Assembly (NCBI GenBank): GCA_947500135.1
Contig: CANMQX010000006.1
Location: forward strand, 186,001-250,000
Length of the DNA stretch: 64,000 nucleotides
DNA from: an uncultured Paracoccaceae bacterium
GTDB lineage: Bacteria; Pseudomonadota; Alphaproteobacteria; Rhodobacterales; Rhodobacteraceae
Reading direction: 5' to 3'
Below are positions 8,941 to 17,177 of this stretch, one piece after another. The position numbers were made by a program, and so were the translations under genes. Position 1 is the stretch's first letter. Each line of letters starts with the position of its first letter. The notes under the pieces were generated by a model that ran no database searches, had not been told where the DNA came from, and saw only the letters and a program-made list of their open reading frames with translations.

Positions 8941-10263
8941 TCGTTTTTGATCCGCCTGCGCCTCAAGCGCGGGGTATTTCCACGCCAAACTTGCCCCACG
9001 CGCCACAAAGCTGATCAAGAGCCCCAGCCACAGACCGTGATTGCCGAAATAGGCCATTAGCGGGATCACCGAGGCGAAATAGATGATCGCAGACAGGATC
9101 ATCATGTTACGCATATCTTGCGTCCGCGTGGCCCCGATGAATATGCCATCCAGCATCCATGCCGCCACACCAACAATGGGGGCGGCCACCATATAGGGCA
9201 GATAGATCCGCGCGACGGATTGCACCTCTGCCGATTTGGCCATGAGGTCGATCACCACCGGTCCGAACAACGCAAAACATACCGCCAACACGATGCAGAT
9301 CGCCCCGCCCCAAACGCTTGATAGCAGTGCAGCACGACGCAAAACCTGCCTTGCCCGTGATCCCATGGCCTGCCCGACCAGCGCCTCTGCGGCAAATGCG
9401 AAGCCATCCAGCGCATAGGCCGTGACATGCAGAAATTGCAGCAGGATTTGATTGGCCGCCAATTGGACATCACCGAAATCAGCCCCGTAGAACAGAAAAC
9501 TGACAAAAATCGCTTGCAGCAAAACCGACCGGATCAGGATATCGGTATTCACCACCGCCATATGCTTGATCCGGGCCATATCGAACACCAGCAACGGGCT
9601 GCGCCAGGCCTGCCCCTGAAACGCATCACGGCACAGCCACAGGCCAAGCCCCGCGCCGGACCATTCAGCGATGAATGTGGCCCATGCCACGCCCTGCACC
9701 CCCCAATCAAAGCCCAGCACAAACACAAGATCAAGGATGATATTGCCACCATTCATCAGCACCTGAATGGCCAAAACCGCTTTGGTGCGCTCCAGCGCGA
9801 TCAACCACCCGGTAATCCCGTAGAGGGCAATTGTGGCCGGAGCGGACCAAACGCGGATCGCCATATAGTCGCGCGCCAACCCCTCAACCTCTGCACTGGC
9901 GGGTGAGATCAGGAAAGCACCGCGAAACAGCAATACCTGCGTCATGATAATGACGACCCCAGCAGCAAACCCAATCAGCAAGGCGCGCGACAGCAGCGCC
10001 TGAACCTCGTCGGTATCGCGGGCGCCGCTGGCTTGGGAGGTCAGGCCCGTTGTGCCCATCCGCAAGAACCCAAAAATCCAATAGATCGCCGAAAGGATCA
10101 CCGCACCGATGCCGACGGCACCAATAGGGGCAGCCTCACCCAACTGCCCGACTACACCGGTATCGACGATCCCAAGGATCGGGACGGTGGCATTTGAGAT
10201 TACAATCGGCGTGGCAATCGCCAGAACCCGGCGATGGGTCAGTGACGCGGCATTATCCATCAC
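8917..10263 (-). CDS. MATE family efflux transporter (DinF-like)
   Basis: Inner-membrane cation-coupled multidrug/organic-cation exporter, 448 residues, with about twelve hydrophobic helices in two repeated halves. The N-terminal [27 protein letters not shown] and the sequence SQASGARD are typical of the DinF branch. The substrate cannot be told. It is convergent with pyrD, overlapping by 24 bases, and its 5' end overlaps the 3' end of the upstream thioesterase by 11 bases. Confidence 0.9.
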   Translation of the reverse strand: MMDNAASLTHRRVLAIATPIVISNATVPILGIVDTGVVGQLGEAAPIGAVGIGAVILSAIYWIFGFLRMGTTGLTSQASGARDTDEVQALLSRALLIGFAAGVVIIMTQVLLFRGAFLISPASAEVEGLARDYMAIRVWSAPATIALYGITGWLIALERTKAVLAIQVLMNGGNIILDLVFVLGFDWGVQGVAWATFIAEWSGAGLGLWLCRDAFQGQAWRSPLLVFDMARIKHMAVVNTDILIRSVLLQAIFVSFLFYGADFGDVQLAANQILLQFLHVTAYALDGFAFAAEALVGQAMGSRARQVLRRAALLSSVWGGAICIVLAVCFALFGPVVIDLMAKSAEVQSVARIYLPYMVAAPIVGVAAWMLDGIFIGATRTQDMRNMMILSAIIYFASVIPLMAYFGNHGLWLGLLISFVARGASLAWKYPALEAQADQKRSGPVTAP

Positions 10264-10747
10264 GGGCGGGCATCAGGAAATGCCCGGTCGCCTGCGCAAA
10301 CAAACGGCTGCGATTGTCCTGCCACGCCTCTACATGGACCGATGCATACCGACGGCCCGACCGGTTCACCCTTGCGCGGGCATAGGCATCGCGCGGCAGA
10401 CCAGTGCGCAGGTAATCCAAGGTGAAATCGATTGTCCTGGGCAACAAGATCCTAGGGGCATCCTCGGTCACCTTACCGGCTTCCATATCTTCCCAGATCA
10501 TAGCCCAACTGAGTTCGATAATTGCGGTTACTTCCAGAAAGGCCGCTGTGACACCGCCATGGATCGCAGGCAGCATCGGATTGCCGATCAGGGCGTCATC
10601 AAAAGGCAGAACCGCGGTCAACTCGTCCCCCCGCCTGTCAATATAAATACCCAGAAACTGCATATAGGGCACGCCGGCCACCAGCTTTTGCAATGTCGCA
10701 TCACGGCGTTGCTTGATCACCTGCACGGGCTCAGGTCGATTATTCAT
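10253..10747 (-). CDS. PaaI-family hotdog thioesterase
   Basis: A 164-residue hotdog-fold protein. The family motif appears as [15 protein letters not shown], with the helix that carries the active site, and the middle shows [26 protein letters not shown]. It probably hydrolyses acyl-CoA thioesters in the cytosol. It overlaps the upstream thioesterase gene by four bases, so the two hotdog proteins are a co-translated pair, perhaps a hetero-oligomer. The substrate is unknown. Confidence 0.85.
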   Translation of the reverse strand: MNNRPEPVQVIKQRRDATLQKLVAGVPYMQFLGIYIDRRGDELTAVLPFDDALIGNPMLPAIHGGVTAAFLEVTAIIELSWAMIWEDMEAGKVTEDAPRILLPRTIDFTLDYLRTGLPRDAYARARVNRSGRRYASVHVEAWQDNRSRLFAQATGHFLMPARDG

Positions 10748-11184
10748 GCCTTCGGCCTTTCGATTGTGAAAGTGCCGGTCGCCGTGGCCACCGGGTGATC
10801 GGCATCTTCATCCACCGCCGTTGCCCGCACGAAAGCAACCGAACGGGTGACATGATAACACTCCGCCCGCGCCGTTATGTGCTGCCCTGGTGTGGCGGCA
10901 CGCATGTAGTCAATGCGCAAGCCCAATGTGGCCGTCGATATTGTCGCAGCCGGGTGGGCCATCACGGCCGCACCACCGCAAGTGTCCATCAGGGCCGAAA
11001 CAGCGCCGCCATGAATAACACCGGTTTCCGGATCACCGATGAAACGCGCATCGTAGTCCATCGTAATCTCTGCGTGGCCATCGCCGACCTCGGTCAAAGC
11101 CATCCCCAAGGCCCGCGCATGTGGTATCGCCTCGATGAACTGACGCGCCAACATCTCGCGACGTTGTTTTTGTTGCTCTGGCAT
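10744..11184 (-). CDS. PaaI-family hotdog thioesterase
   Basis: Second hotdog-fold thioesterase of the pair, 146 residues from the ATG at 11184. The family motif is [23 protein letters not shown], followed by [23 protein letters not shown]. The frame stays open to 11355, but the extra N terminus runs into the divergent MerR gene and has no family match, so the internal start is preferred. An AAAGGA stands about 12 bases ahead. A role in clearing acyl-CoA esters is inferred from family and from the beta-oxidation genes next door. Confidence 0.82.
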   Translation of the reverse strand: MPEQQKQRREMLARQFIEAIPHARALGMALTEVGDGHAEITMDYDARFIGDPETGVIHGGAVSALMDTCGGAAVMAHPAATISTATLGLRIDYMRAATPGQHITARAECYHVTRSVAFVRATAVDEDADHPVATATGTFTIERPKA

Positions 11185-11340
11185 AGGCTCGATTTTTCCT
11201 TTCACGGCGACGCAGGCACAACTTGTCACGTCACGCCCTGACCGCAACCCCATTCCTAAGCGCTGCGTATTCATTCGCAGGTTGTTTCCATCGTTGAACC
11301 GCAGAAGTCTTAACGCTACGGTAAGGATAGGGAGATCGCG

Positions 11341-11709
11341 ATGTCCGAAAAACAACTGACATTCAAAGAGATGTGCGCGGAATTCGACGTCACGCCGCGC
11401 ACGCTACGTTACTATGAATATATCGAGTTACTGACACCCGAAAAGGAGGGCCGATCGCGCTTCTACGGCCCCAAGGAACTCGCCCGGATGACGCTTATCC
11501 TGCGGGGACGACGATTTGGTTTCGCGCTTGAGGATATCAGACAATGGCTGATGATCTACGAAAACGAAGGCACCGACGTCCAGATGCGCGAATGGATTGC
11601 TCTGGCTGACAAACAGATGGTCGAACTGGCCGAGCAGAAAAAACAGCTGGAAGAAACCATGGCCGAGTTGCAGTCACTACGCGACGACACGGTCAAATCC
11701 TTGGGATGA
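11341..11709 (+). CDS. MerR family transcriptional regulator (first of two paralogues)
   Basis: A 122-residue DNA-binding regulator. Residues 7-75 form the MerR winged helix-turn-helix ([38 protein letters not shown]), followed by a coiled-coil dimerisation helix to the C terminus. There are no metal-binding cysteines, so an organic ligand is likely. It is clearly paralogous to the regulator at 12498. The next gene starts inside its stop codon (ATGA). Confidence 0.88.
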   Translation: MSEKQLTFKEMCAEFDVTPRTLRYYEYIELLTPEKEGRSRFYGPKELARMTLILRGRRFGFALEDIRQWLMIYENEGTDVQMREWIALADKQMVELAEQKKQLEETMAELQSLRDDTVKSLG

Positions 11710-12179
11710 TCCGCGCCGCCTTGCTGTTCTGCGTTCTGGCGGCACCCGCCTTGGCAGATACGCCGCTTGCGCCACCAACTGATTTCGAAACGACCATCAA
11801 CGGCGCGGCGATCCGTGGCGATGTCACTGCGGGCACCACAACAATATCGCCGGTGGACGGTAACAGCTTTTCGGAATGGACAATCCCTGTCTGGACGCGG
11901 CGGTATTGGGTGGCGCCTTCCAATCAATCAATGCTTGTCCTTGGCCCGGGCGGCAATCTGATCGGTTCACAGGACCCCGATCAAACTGTGGCAACTGTAT
12001 ATTGGCAGGACGATACAGGGGGCGGAGCACAACATCTCTCACTATCCGACCTGATGCGCCCCGAGGACATGCCGCAGACCGTGAGCCACTACAGCTGGCT
12101 TGATCAGGTTGAACAGATCGAAGAAGGTTGGCGTCTGTATCTGTCTGACGGGCGACGGGCGTTCATTAGCTATGAGTGA
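11706..12179 (+). CDS. secreted hypothetical protein between two MerR genes
   Basis: A 157-residue protein with a short signal peptide (residues 1-17, ALA|DT) and an otherwise soluble, acidic sequence. It starts within the stop of the first MerR gene, so it is probably in the same transcript. I do not recognise a family. The stretch SEWTIPVWTRRYWVAPSNQ and the C-terminal WRLYLSDGRRAFISYE suggest a compact beta domain. A periplasmic role tied to the regulator is only inferred from the overlap. Confidence 0.7.
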   Translation: MIRAALLFCVLAAPALADTPLAPPTDFETTINGAAIRGDVTAGTTTISPVDGNSFSEWTIPVWTRRYWVAPSNQSMLVLGPGGNLIGSQDPDQTVATVYWQDDTGGGAQHLSLSDLMRPEDMPQTVSHYSWLDQVEQIEEGWRLYLSDGRRAFISYE

Positions 12180-12497
12180 CCTAGATCGGTAAGGGATGCT
12201 CACAATACGGTGAAAAACGGCCCCATAAGTCATCTTAAAAACAGCAATAACGACTCCAAATGGCCGAATGCCCTGCTTCAGCACTGCGCCAATATCCTTA
12301 TTTTTAAGGTTTACGGGGAACTCCGTCCAGTTTTTCCCAGTTTTTTAATTGCGCCTGCCCCTGCGTCACTTTTGCTGACCTTTCGTCAACCGGCAAATGA
12401 CGCCACGTTCCGTTTACGTTAACGTCAGCTTTGCTTGTATGGTGATCCACGACTCCGCAAGTGCGAGGCATTGAAACCCCGCATGAGGAATGAATTG
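12180..12497. other. intergenic region carrying the promoter of the beta-oxidation operon
   Basis: No credible gene in 318 bases, which are more AT-rich than their surroundings. The right half holds a 30-base dyad at 12398-12427 (listed separately). GAGGA at 12486-12490 serves the second MerR start. Open frames here lack codon structure. Confidence 0.6.
12398..12427. promoter_or_regulatory. candidate operator: 30-bp dyad upstream of the second MerR gene
   Basis: The pattern TGACGnnACGT, eight bases, then ACGTnnCGTCA gives nine matched positions per arm. Its right part also contains the perfect ten-base palindrome ACGTTAACGT (12416-12425). Long dyads between promoter elements are typical MerR sites, so this is a likely binding site for one of the two MerR paralogues. 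Confidence 0.55.
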
Positions 12498-12899
12498 ATG
12501 ACGATTGAGACAATGAATATCCGCGAAATGTGTGATGCTTTTGATGTGACCCCCCGGACGCTTCGGTTCTACGAAGCCAAGGAACTGCTGTTCCCAATCC
12601 GTGAAGGTCAAAAGCGTCTGTTCACAAAACGCGACCGGGCCCGCCTGAAACTGATCCTGCGCGGCAAGCGCTTTGGTTTCAGCCTGGAAGAAATCCGCCA
12701 ATTGCTGGACCTGTATCACATGGATGACGGGCAAGAGGCGCAGCTGTCAAAGACCTATGAACTGGCCCAGCGTCACCTGGCTGACATGGAAGCACAGAAA
12801 GCTGAACTCGACGAAGCGATTGGCGAGCTGAAAGAACAGATGGTCTGGGGCGCTGAAAAGCTCAACCAGCTGAATAAAGATAAATCAGTCGCGGCCTAA
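12498..12899 (+). CDS. MerR family transcriptional regulator of the beta-oxidation operon
   Basis: A 133-residue MerR protein: helix-turn-helix in [20 protein letters not shown], second wing element [19 protein letters not shown], then a long coiled coil to the C terminus. The ATG at 12498 is chosen because GAGGA lies seven bases ahead. Two in-frame starts upstream (12435, 12483) lack this. It sits 41 bases before the acyl-CoA dehydrogenase gene and probably autoregulates and controls the fatty-acid genes; MerR regulators of acyl-CoA catabolism (LiuR type) are known in proteobacteria. The ligand is not known. Confidence 0.88.
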   Translation: MTIETMNIREMCDAFDVTPRTLRFYEAKELLFPIREGQKRLFTKRDRARLKLILRGKRFGFSLEEIRQLLDLYHMDDGQEAQLSKTYELAQRHLADMEAQKAELDEAIGELKEQMVWGAEKLNQLNKDKSVAA

Positions 12900-12940
12900 C
12901 CCTCCGCGACGACCACTTACGACCTGAGGAGAGACACCAC

Positions 12941-14716
12941 ATGCCAATCTACAACGCACCAACGAAAGACATCCAGTTCGTTTTGCATGACCTGCTGAAG
13001 GTCAGCGAACAGGATATCGAAGGTTTCGATGATCTTGACCGTGATTTCACAAGTGCCGTTGTTGAAGAGGCAGGGCGGATCGCGTCCGAAGTGTTGCATC
13101 CCCTGAATGTTGTGGGCGACACCGAGGGCTGCGTGCTTGAAAATGGTGTTGTGCGTACACCAACCGGTTTCAAGGACGCTTTCGAGCAGATGAAAGAAGG
13201 CGGCTGGACCGCCATGGATTGCGACCCTGAATATGGCGGGCAAGGCCTGCCTTACGTGATGCATACCGCTGCACAGGAACCTTTCGTGTCCGCCAACATG
13301 GCGTTCAACATGTATCAGGGCCTGACCCACGGCGCCTATTCGGCAATCCATGCCCACGGGTCCGAAGAGCAGAAACAGAAATATCTGCCCAAGATGGTGT
13401 CTTGCGAATGGACCGGCACCATGAACCTGACAGAACCGCATTGCGGCACCGATCTGGGCCTGATGCGGACCAAGGCCGCCCCGCAGGCGGATGGGTCTTA
13501 CAAAATCTCTGGCCAGAAAATCTTTATCTCGGCCGGCGAACACGACATGGCCGATAACATTATCCATCTCGTGCTTGCCAAAATTGAAGGCGGGCCCGAA
13601 GGCATCAAGGGTGTCTCTCTCTTCATCGTGCCCAAATTCATGGTCAATGATGATGGGTCACTGGGTCAGCGCAATGGCGTATCGGTTGGCAGCATTGAGG
13701 AAAAAATGGGCATCCACGGGAATTCAACCTGTGTGATGAACTATGATGAGGCCACCGGTTTCCTGATTGGTGACGAACACAAAGGCATGCGCGCCATGTT
13801 CACCATGATGAACGAGGCCCGTCTGGGCGTTGGCCTGCAAGGCTATGCCCAAGCCGAAAGCGCCTATCAGAACGCAGTCGCCTATGCCAATGACCGTCTG
13901 CAAGGGCGTGACGTGACGGGTGCCAAAAACCCTGACGGCCCTGCCGACCCATTGATCGTCCATCCTGACATTCGTCGTAACCTGATGGACCAGAAATCAT
14001 TTGTCGAAGGCGCGCGCGCCTTCACATTCTGGGGGGCCTACCTGATCGACCGGGCGCATAAAAACAGTGACGCAGATGCTGATGGCCTGATCTCTCTGAT
14101 GACCCCGGTTATCAAAGGCTTCCTGACCGACAAGGGCTTTGAATACGCCACTGCGGCCCAGCAGGTCTATGGCGGCCACGGCTATATCGAGGAATGGGGC
14201 ATGTCTCAATTCGCCCGTGATGCCCGGATCGCCATGATCTATGAAGGGGCGAACGGCGTGCAGGCGCTTGATCTGGTGGGCCGTAAGCTGGCCCAGGACG
14301 GCGGCAAACATGTCATGGCGTTCTTTGAGATGGTGAAAACCTTCATCAAGGAGAACGAAGGCTACGAAGCGTTAAAAGCTGACTTCCTTGAGCCGCTGAA
14401 AGCCGCGTCAAAGGACCTGCAAGCCGCTGGCATGTATTTCATGCAGAACGCGACCAAACCGAACAATGCGCTGTCGGGTTCTTACGATTTCATGCACATG
14501 ATGGGCCATGTCTGCCTTGGCCTGATGTGGGCACGGATGGCCAAAGCCGCGATGGAAGCGCTCGAAAGTGGTGCATCCGACACCGAATTCTACGAGACCA
14601 AGATCGCGACCGGTCGCTATTACATGGCACGCCAACTGCCCGCCACATCCATGCATCTGGCCCGGATTAACACCGGTGCCGATACTGTGATGGCGCTGGA
14701 CGCGGCAAACTTCTAA
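12941..14716 (+). CDS. acyl-CoA dehydrogenase, large form with extra C-terminal domain
   Basis: FAD enzyme introducing the trans-2 double bond in acyl-CoA, the first step of beta-oxidation. At 591 residues it is longer than the about 380-residue classical enzymes, with an added C-terminal helical domain. Substrate/FAD-binding motifs include [13 protein letters not shown] and the C-terminal [34 protein letters not shown], which contains the probable catalytic Glu435. A strong GAGGAGA site precedes the start. Chain-length preference cannot be read from sequence. A terminator follows it, yet the downstream genes belong to the same pathway. Confidence 0.95.
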   Translation: MPIYNAPTKDIQFVLHDLLKVSEQDIEGFDDLDRDFTSAVVEEAGRIASEVLHPLNVVGDTEGCVLENGVVRTPTGFKDAFEQMKEGGWTAMDCDPEYGGQGLPYVMHTAAQEPFVSANMAFNMYQGLTHGAYSAIHAHGSEEQKQKYLPKMVSCEWTGTMNLTEPHCGTDLGLMRTKAAPQADGSYKISGQKIFISAGEHDMADNIIHLVLAKIEGGPEGIKGVSLFIVPKFMVNDDGSLGQRNGVSVGSIEEKMGIHGNSTCVMNYDEATGFLIGDEHKGMRAMFTMMNEARLGVGLQGYAQAESAYQNAVAYANDRLQGRDVTGAKNPDGPADPLIVHPDIRRNLMDQKSFVEGARAFTFWGAYLIDRAHKNSDADADGLISLMTPVIKGFLTDKGFEYATAAQQVYGGHGYIEEWGMSQFARDARIAMIYEGANGVQALDLVGRKLAQDGGKHVMAFFEMVKTFIKENEGYEALKADFLEPLKAASKDLQAAGMYFMQNATKPNNALSGSYDFMHMMGHVCLGLMWARMAKAAMEALESGASDTEFYETKIATGRYYMARQLPATSMHLARINTGADTVMALDAANF

Positions 14717-14723
14717 GCTGATC

Positions 14724-14751
14724 AGAGGGCGCGGGACTCGCGCCCTCTTTC
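14724..14751 (+). terminator. hairpin terminator after the acyl-CoA dehydrogenase gene
   Basis: A ten-base stem AGAGGGCGCG / CGCGCCCTCT (14724-14733 with 14739-14748), five-base loop and only three T residues. The short T tract suggests partial termination, so some readthrough into the GST/thiolase genes is likely. Confidence 0.65.
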
Positions 14752-14793
14752 GACGCTGGACGGCGTCCTTGATTGGGTTGGGAGGCCTTTCAT

Positions 14794-15420
14794 ATGTCCA
14801 TGAAACTGCATTGCTTTGCCGAAAGCGGAAACGCCTATAAGGCCGCGCTGACCTTGACCCTCGCCGAAGAGGTTTGGGAGCCTGTTTTTGTCGACTTCTT
14901 TAAAGGTGCCACACGGTCCCCCGAATTCCGCGCGTTGAACGTGATGGGCGAGGTACCGGTGCTGGAAGATGGCGATACTGTCCTAACCCAATCAGGTGTC
15001 ATTCAGGATTACATCAGCTCCAAGACAGGCAAGCTGGGCGGCAAATCTGCCGCCGAACGGCGCGACGTGCTGCGCTGGATGTTTTTCGACAACCACAAAG
15101 TGTCCGGCGTCGCTGGCCCGCTACGGTTCAACATGAACTTCCTGCCCGAAGATAAGCGCAACGCGGATGTGAACGCCTTTATGGCAATGCGCCTTGCCTC
15201 TGCGCTCAAGGTGATGGAAATGCATCTGGATGGACGCGACTGGCTGGCCAGTGACGAGATCACAATCGCCGACATCGCCTGCTGTGGTTACCTGTTTTAT
15301 ACCGAAGACTTCACCTTCGACCGTACCCAGTACCCCAATATCAACAGCTGGCTGGACCGGATCGCGGCCCAGCACGGCTGGAAACACCCCTATGATCTGA
15401 TGCCGCGCGCCCTCGGGTAG
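14794..15420 (+). CDS. glutathione S-transferase family protein
   Basis: A 208-residue cytosolic protein with a thioredoxin-like N-terminal domain (MKLHCFAESGNAYKAAL, then VMGEVPVLEDGDTVLTQSGVIQDYI, the cis-Pro and glutathione-binding Ser region) and an all-helical C-terminal domain (ADIACCGYLFY). The ATG at 14794 is preceded by GGGAGG at a good distance. It stands between the acyl-CoA dehydrogenase and thiolase genes with the same orientation. Its substrate is unknown; a role in handling reactive enoyl or peroxidised lipid products is only suggested by position. Confidence 0.85.
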   Translation: MSMKLHCFAESGNAYKAALTLTLAEEVWEPVFVDFFKGATRSPEFRALNVMGEVPVLEDGDTVLTQSGVIQDYISSKTGKLGGKSAAERRDVLRWMFFDNHKVSGVAGPLRFNMNFLPEDKRNADVNAFMAMRLASALKVMEMHLDGRDWLASDEITIADIACCGYLFYTEDFTFDRTQYPNINSWLDRIAAQHGWKHPYDLMPRALG

Positions 15421-15442
15421 CCTGGCCATAACGGAGGACCTC

Positions 15443-16654
15443 ATGACCGAAGCCTATATCTATGACGCCGTGCGCACCCCGCGCGGCAAAGGCCGCAAGG
15501 ACGGCAGCCTGCACGAGGTGACATCCGCGCGCCTGTCTGCCGGTGTGCTGAACGAATTGAAAGCACGCAACAACCTTGAAGGCCACGCCGTCGAGGATGT
15601 GATCTGGGGCAATGTCACCCAGGTCGGCGAACAGGGCGGCTGCCTTGCGCGGACGGCTGTGCTGGCCTCTGACCTTGATCAATCCATCCCCGGTCTGGCG
15701 ATCAACCGGTTCTGTGCATCTGGTATGGAGGCGGTGAACCTTGCCGCCAATCAGGTCAAAGGCGGGGCCGGTCAGGCCTATATCGCTGGTGGTGTCGAAA
15801 TGATGGGCCGCGTGGCCATGGGTAGCGACGGAGCAGCGATTGCCGTTGACCCGTCCATCGCGATGGACACTTATTTTGTGCCGCAAGGGATCAGCGCCGA
15901 TATCATCGCAACCGAATACGGGTTTAGCCGCGATGACGCGGACAAACTGGCGATGGAAAGCCAGAAACGAGCCAAAGCGGCCTGGGATGACAAGCGGTTC
16001 GACAAATCCATCGTCACCGTACGGGACGTGAATGGCCTGCCGATCCTTGATCATGACGAATACATGCGCCCCGGCACGGATATGCAAAGTCTTGGTGGGC
16101 TGAACCCCGCCTTTCAGGCGATGGGCGAGGTGATGCCCGGCTTTGATAAAGTCGCGCTGATGAAATACCCACATCTGGAACGGATCAACCACATCCACCA
16201 CGCCGGGAACTCTTCCGGTATCGTGGATGGCGCGGCTGGTGTTCTGGTTGCCTCAAAAGAATGGGGCGAGGCCATGGGCATCAAACCCCGCGCACGGATC
16301 AAGGCAACCGCCAAGATCGGAACCGACCCGACCATCATGCTGACGGGCCCTGTGCCGGTCACTGAAAAGATCATGGCCGATAGCGGCATGAGCATCAGCG
16401 ACATCGACCTATTCGAAGTGAACGAAGCTTTTGCCTCTGTCGTCCTGCGTTTCATGCAGGCGTTTGATGTTGATGACAGTGTGGTCAACGTCAATGGCGG
16501 CTCTATCGCCATGGGTCACCCATTGGGCGCAACCGGCGCAATCATCATCGGCACCCTGCTGGATGAGCTAGAGCGCACCGGAAAAGGCACAGGTCTGGCG
16601 ACCTTGTGCATCGCGTCCGGCATGGGGGCCGCAACGATTATCGAACGCGTCTGA
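15443..16654 (+). CDS. acetyl-CoA C-acyltransferase (thiolase, FadA-type)
   Basis: Cleaves 3-ketoacyl-CoA with CoA in the last step of beta-oxidation. 403 residues. The nucleophilic cysteine is Cys91 in NRFCASGMEAVN. The second half shows EVNEAFAS, GGSIAMGHPLGATGA with the catalytic His, and the second active-site Cys in LCIASGMGAA. It ends before the small NTF2-like gene and the multifunctional FadJ-type gene, which together form the thiolase/hydratase/dehydrogenase unit. Confidence 0.95.
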   Translation: MTEAYIYDAVRTPRGKGRKDGSLHEVTSARLSAGVLNELKARNNLEGHAVEDVIWGNVTQVGEQGGCLARTAVLASDLDQSIPGLAINRFCASGMEAVNLAANQVKGGAGQAYIAGGVEMMGRVAMGSDGAAIAVDPSIAMDTYFVPQGISADIIATEYGFSRDDADKLAMESQKRAKAAWDDKRFDKSIVTVRDVNGLPILDHDEYMRPGTDMQSLGGLNPAFQAMGEVMPGFDKVALMKYPHLERINHIHHAGNSSGIVDGAAGVLVASKEWGEAMGIKPRARIKATAKIGTDPTIMLTGPVPVTEKIMADSGMSISDIDLFEVNEAFASVVLRFMQAFDVDDSVVNVNGGSIAMGHPLGATGAIIIGTLLDELERTGKGTGLATLCIASGMGAATIIERV

Positions 16655-16685
16655 GAATTGCCTGACCGTGGAACGTGAGACCCTC

Positions 16686-17177
16686 ATGAAATCCAATACA
16701 AACAATGCATTGCAGATTTATCAGGCACATGTTGATGCCCTGTCTGCTGCAATGATGGATCAGGATTTCAGTGCTTTCGCGGATCGTATCGAACTGCCGC
16801 ATATGATCCTTCAGGAGCGGGCAGAGCATCTTATTGAAACGCGGGGCGAACTGGAGTCCTATTTCCACGGCCTGCATCAGATGCTCAAATCTCATGGGAC
16901 CACCGACTACGTTCGGATCGCGACCGAAGCGGTGTTCAAGTCAGAGACGGTCATCGAAGGCAATCATGTCACGCATATCCTGCAAGGCGGTAAGCGCCTT
17001 GTGAAACCTTATCCAAACCGGTTGCGGTTGGAGCAGATCAACGGGGAATGGCTGGAAACAGTTGCGGCAAACGCCATCACGAACGCACAGTTCGACGTTT
17101 TGATGCCGCGCATCGCGGATGCCCCTCATATCCCTGACTTGCCTCCTCTCGATCAGAAAGAGAACAGAAATGACTGA
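16686..17177 (+). CDS. hypothetical protein, probably NTF2/SnoaL-like fold
   Basis: A 163-residue soluble protein. The pattern QAHVDALSAAMMDQDFSAFADRIELPHMIL, then a variable middle and FKSETVIEGNHVTHILQGGKRLVKPYPNRLRLEQINGEWLE, looks like an NTF2-like cone fold, which is a judgement by eye. Start choice is uncertain: the ATG at 16686 has a weak site, and a GTG at 16668 would add six residues. Its stop lies eight bases inside the FadJ-type gene. A role as a beta-oxidation accessory protein is only suggested by position. Confidence 0.7.
   Translation: MKSNTNNALQIYQAHVDALSAAMMDQDFSAFADRIELPHMILQERAEHLIETRGELESYFHGLHQMLKSHGTTDYVRIATEAVFKSETVIEGNHVTHILQGGKRLVKPYPNRLRLEQINGEWLETVAANAITNAQFDVLMPRIADAPHIPDLPPLDQKENRND

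Noticed and set aside
15341..16201. 286-codon minus-strand frame over the thiolase gene
   Set aside because: Antisense to a well-conserved thiolase; composition is typical of a shadow frame.
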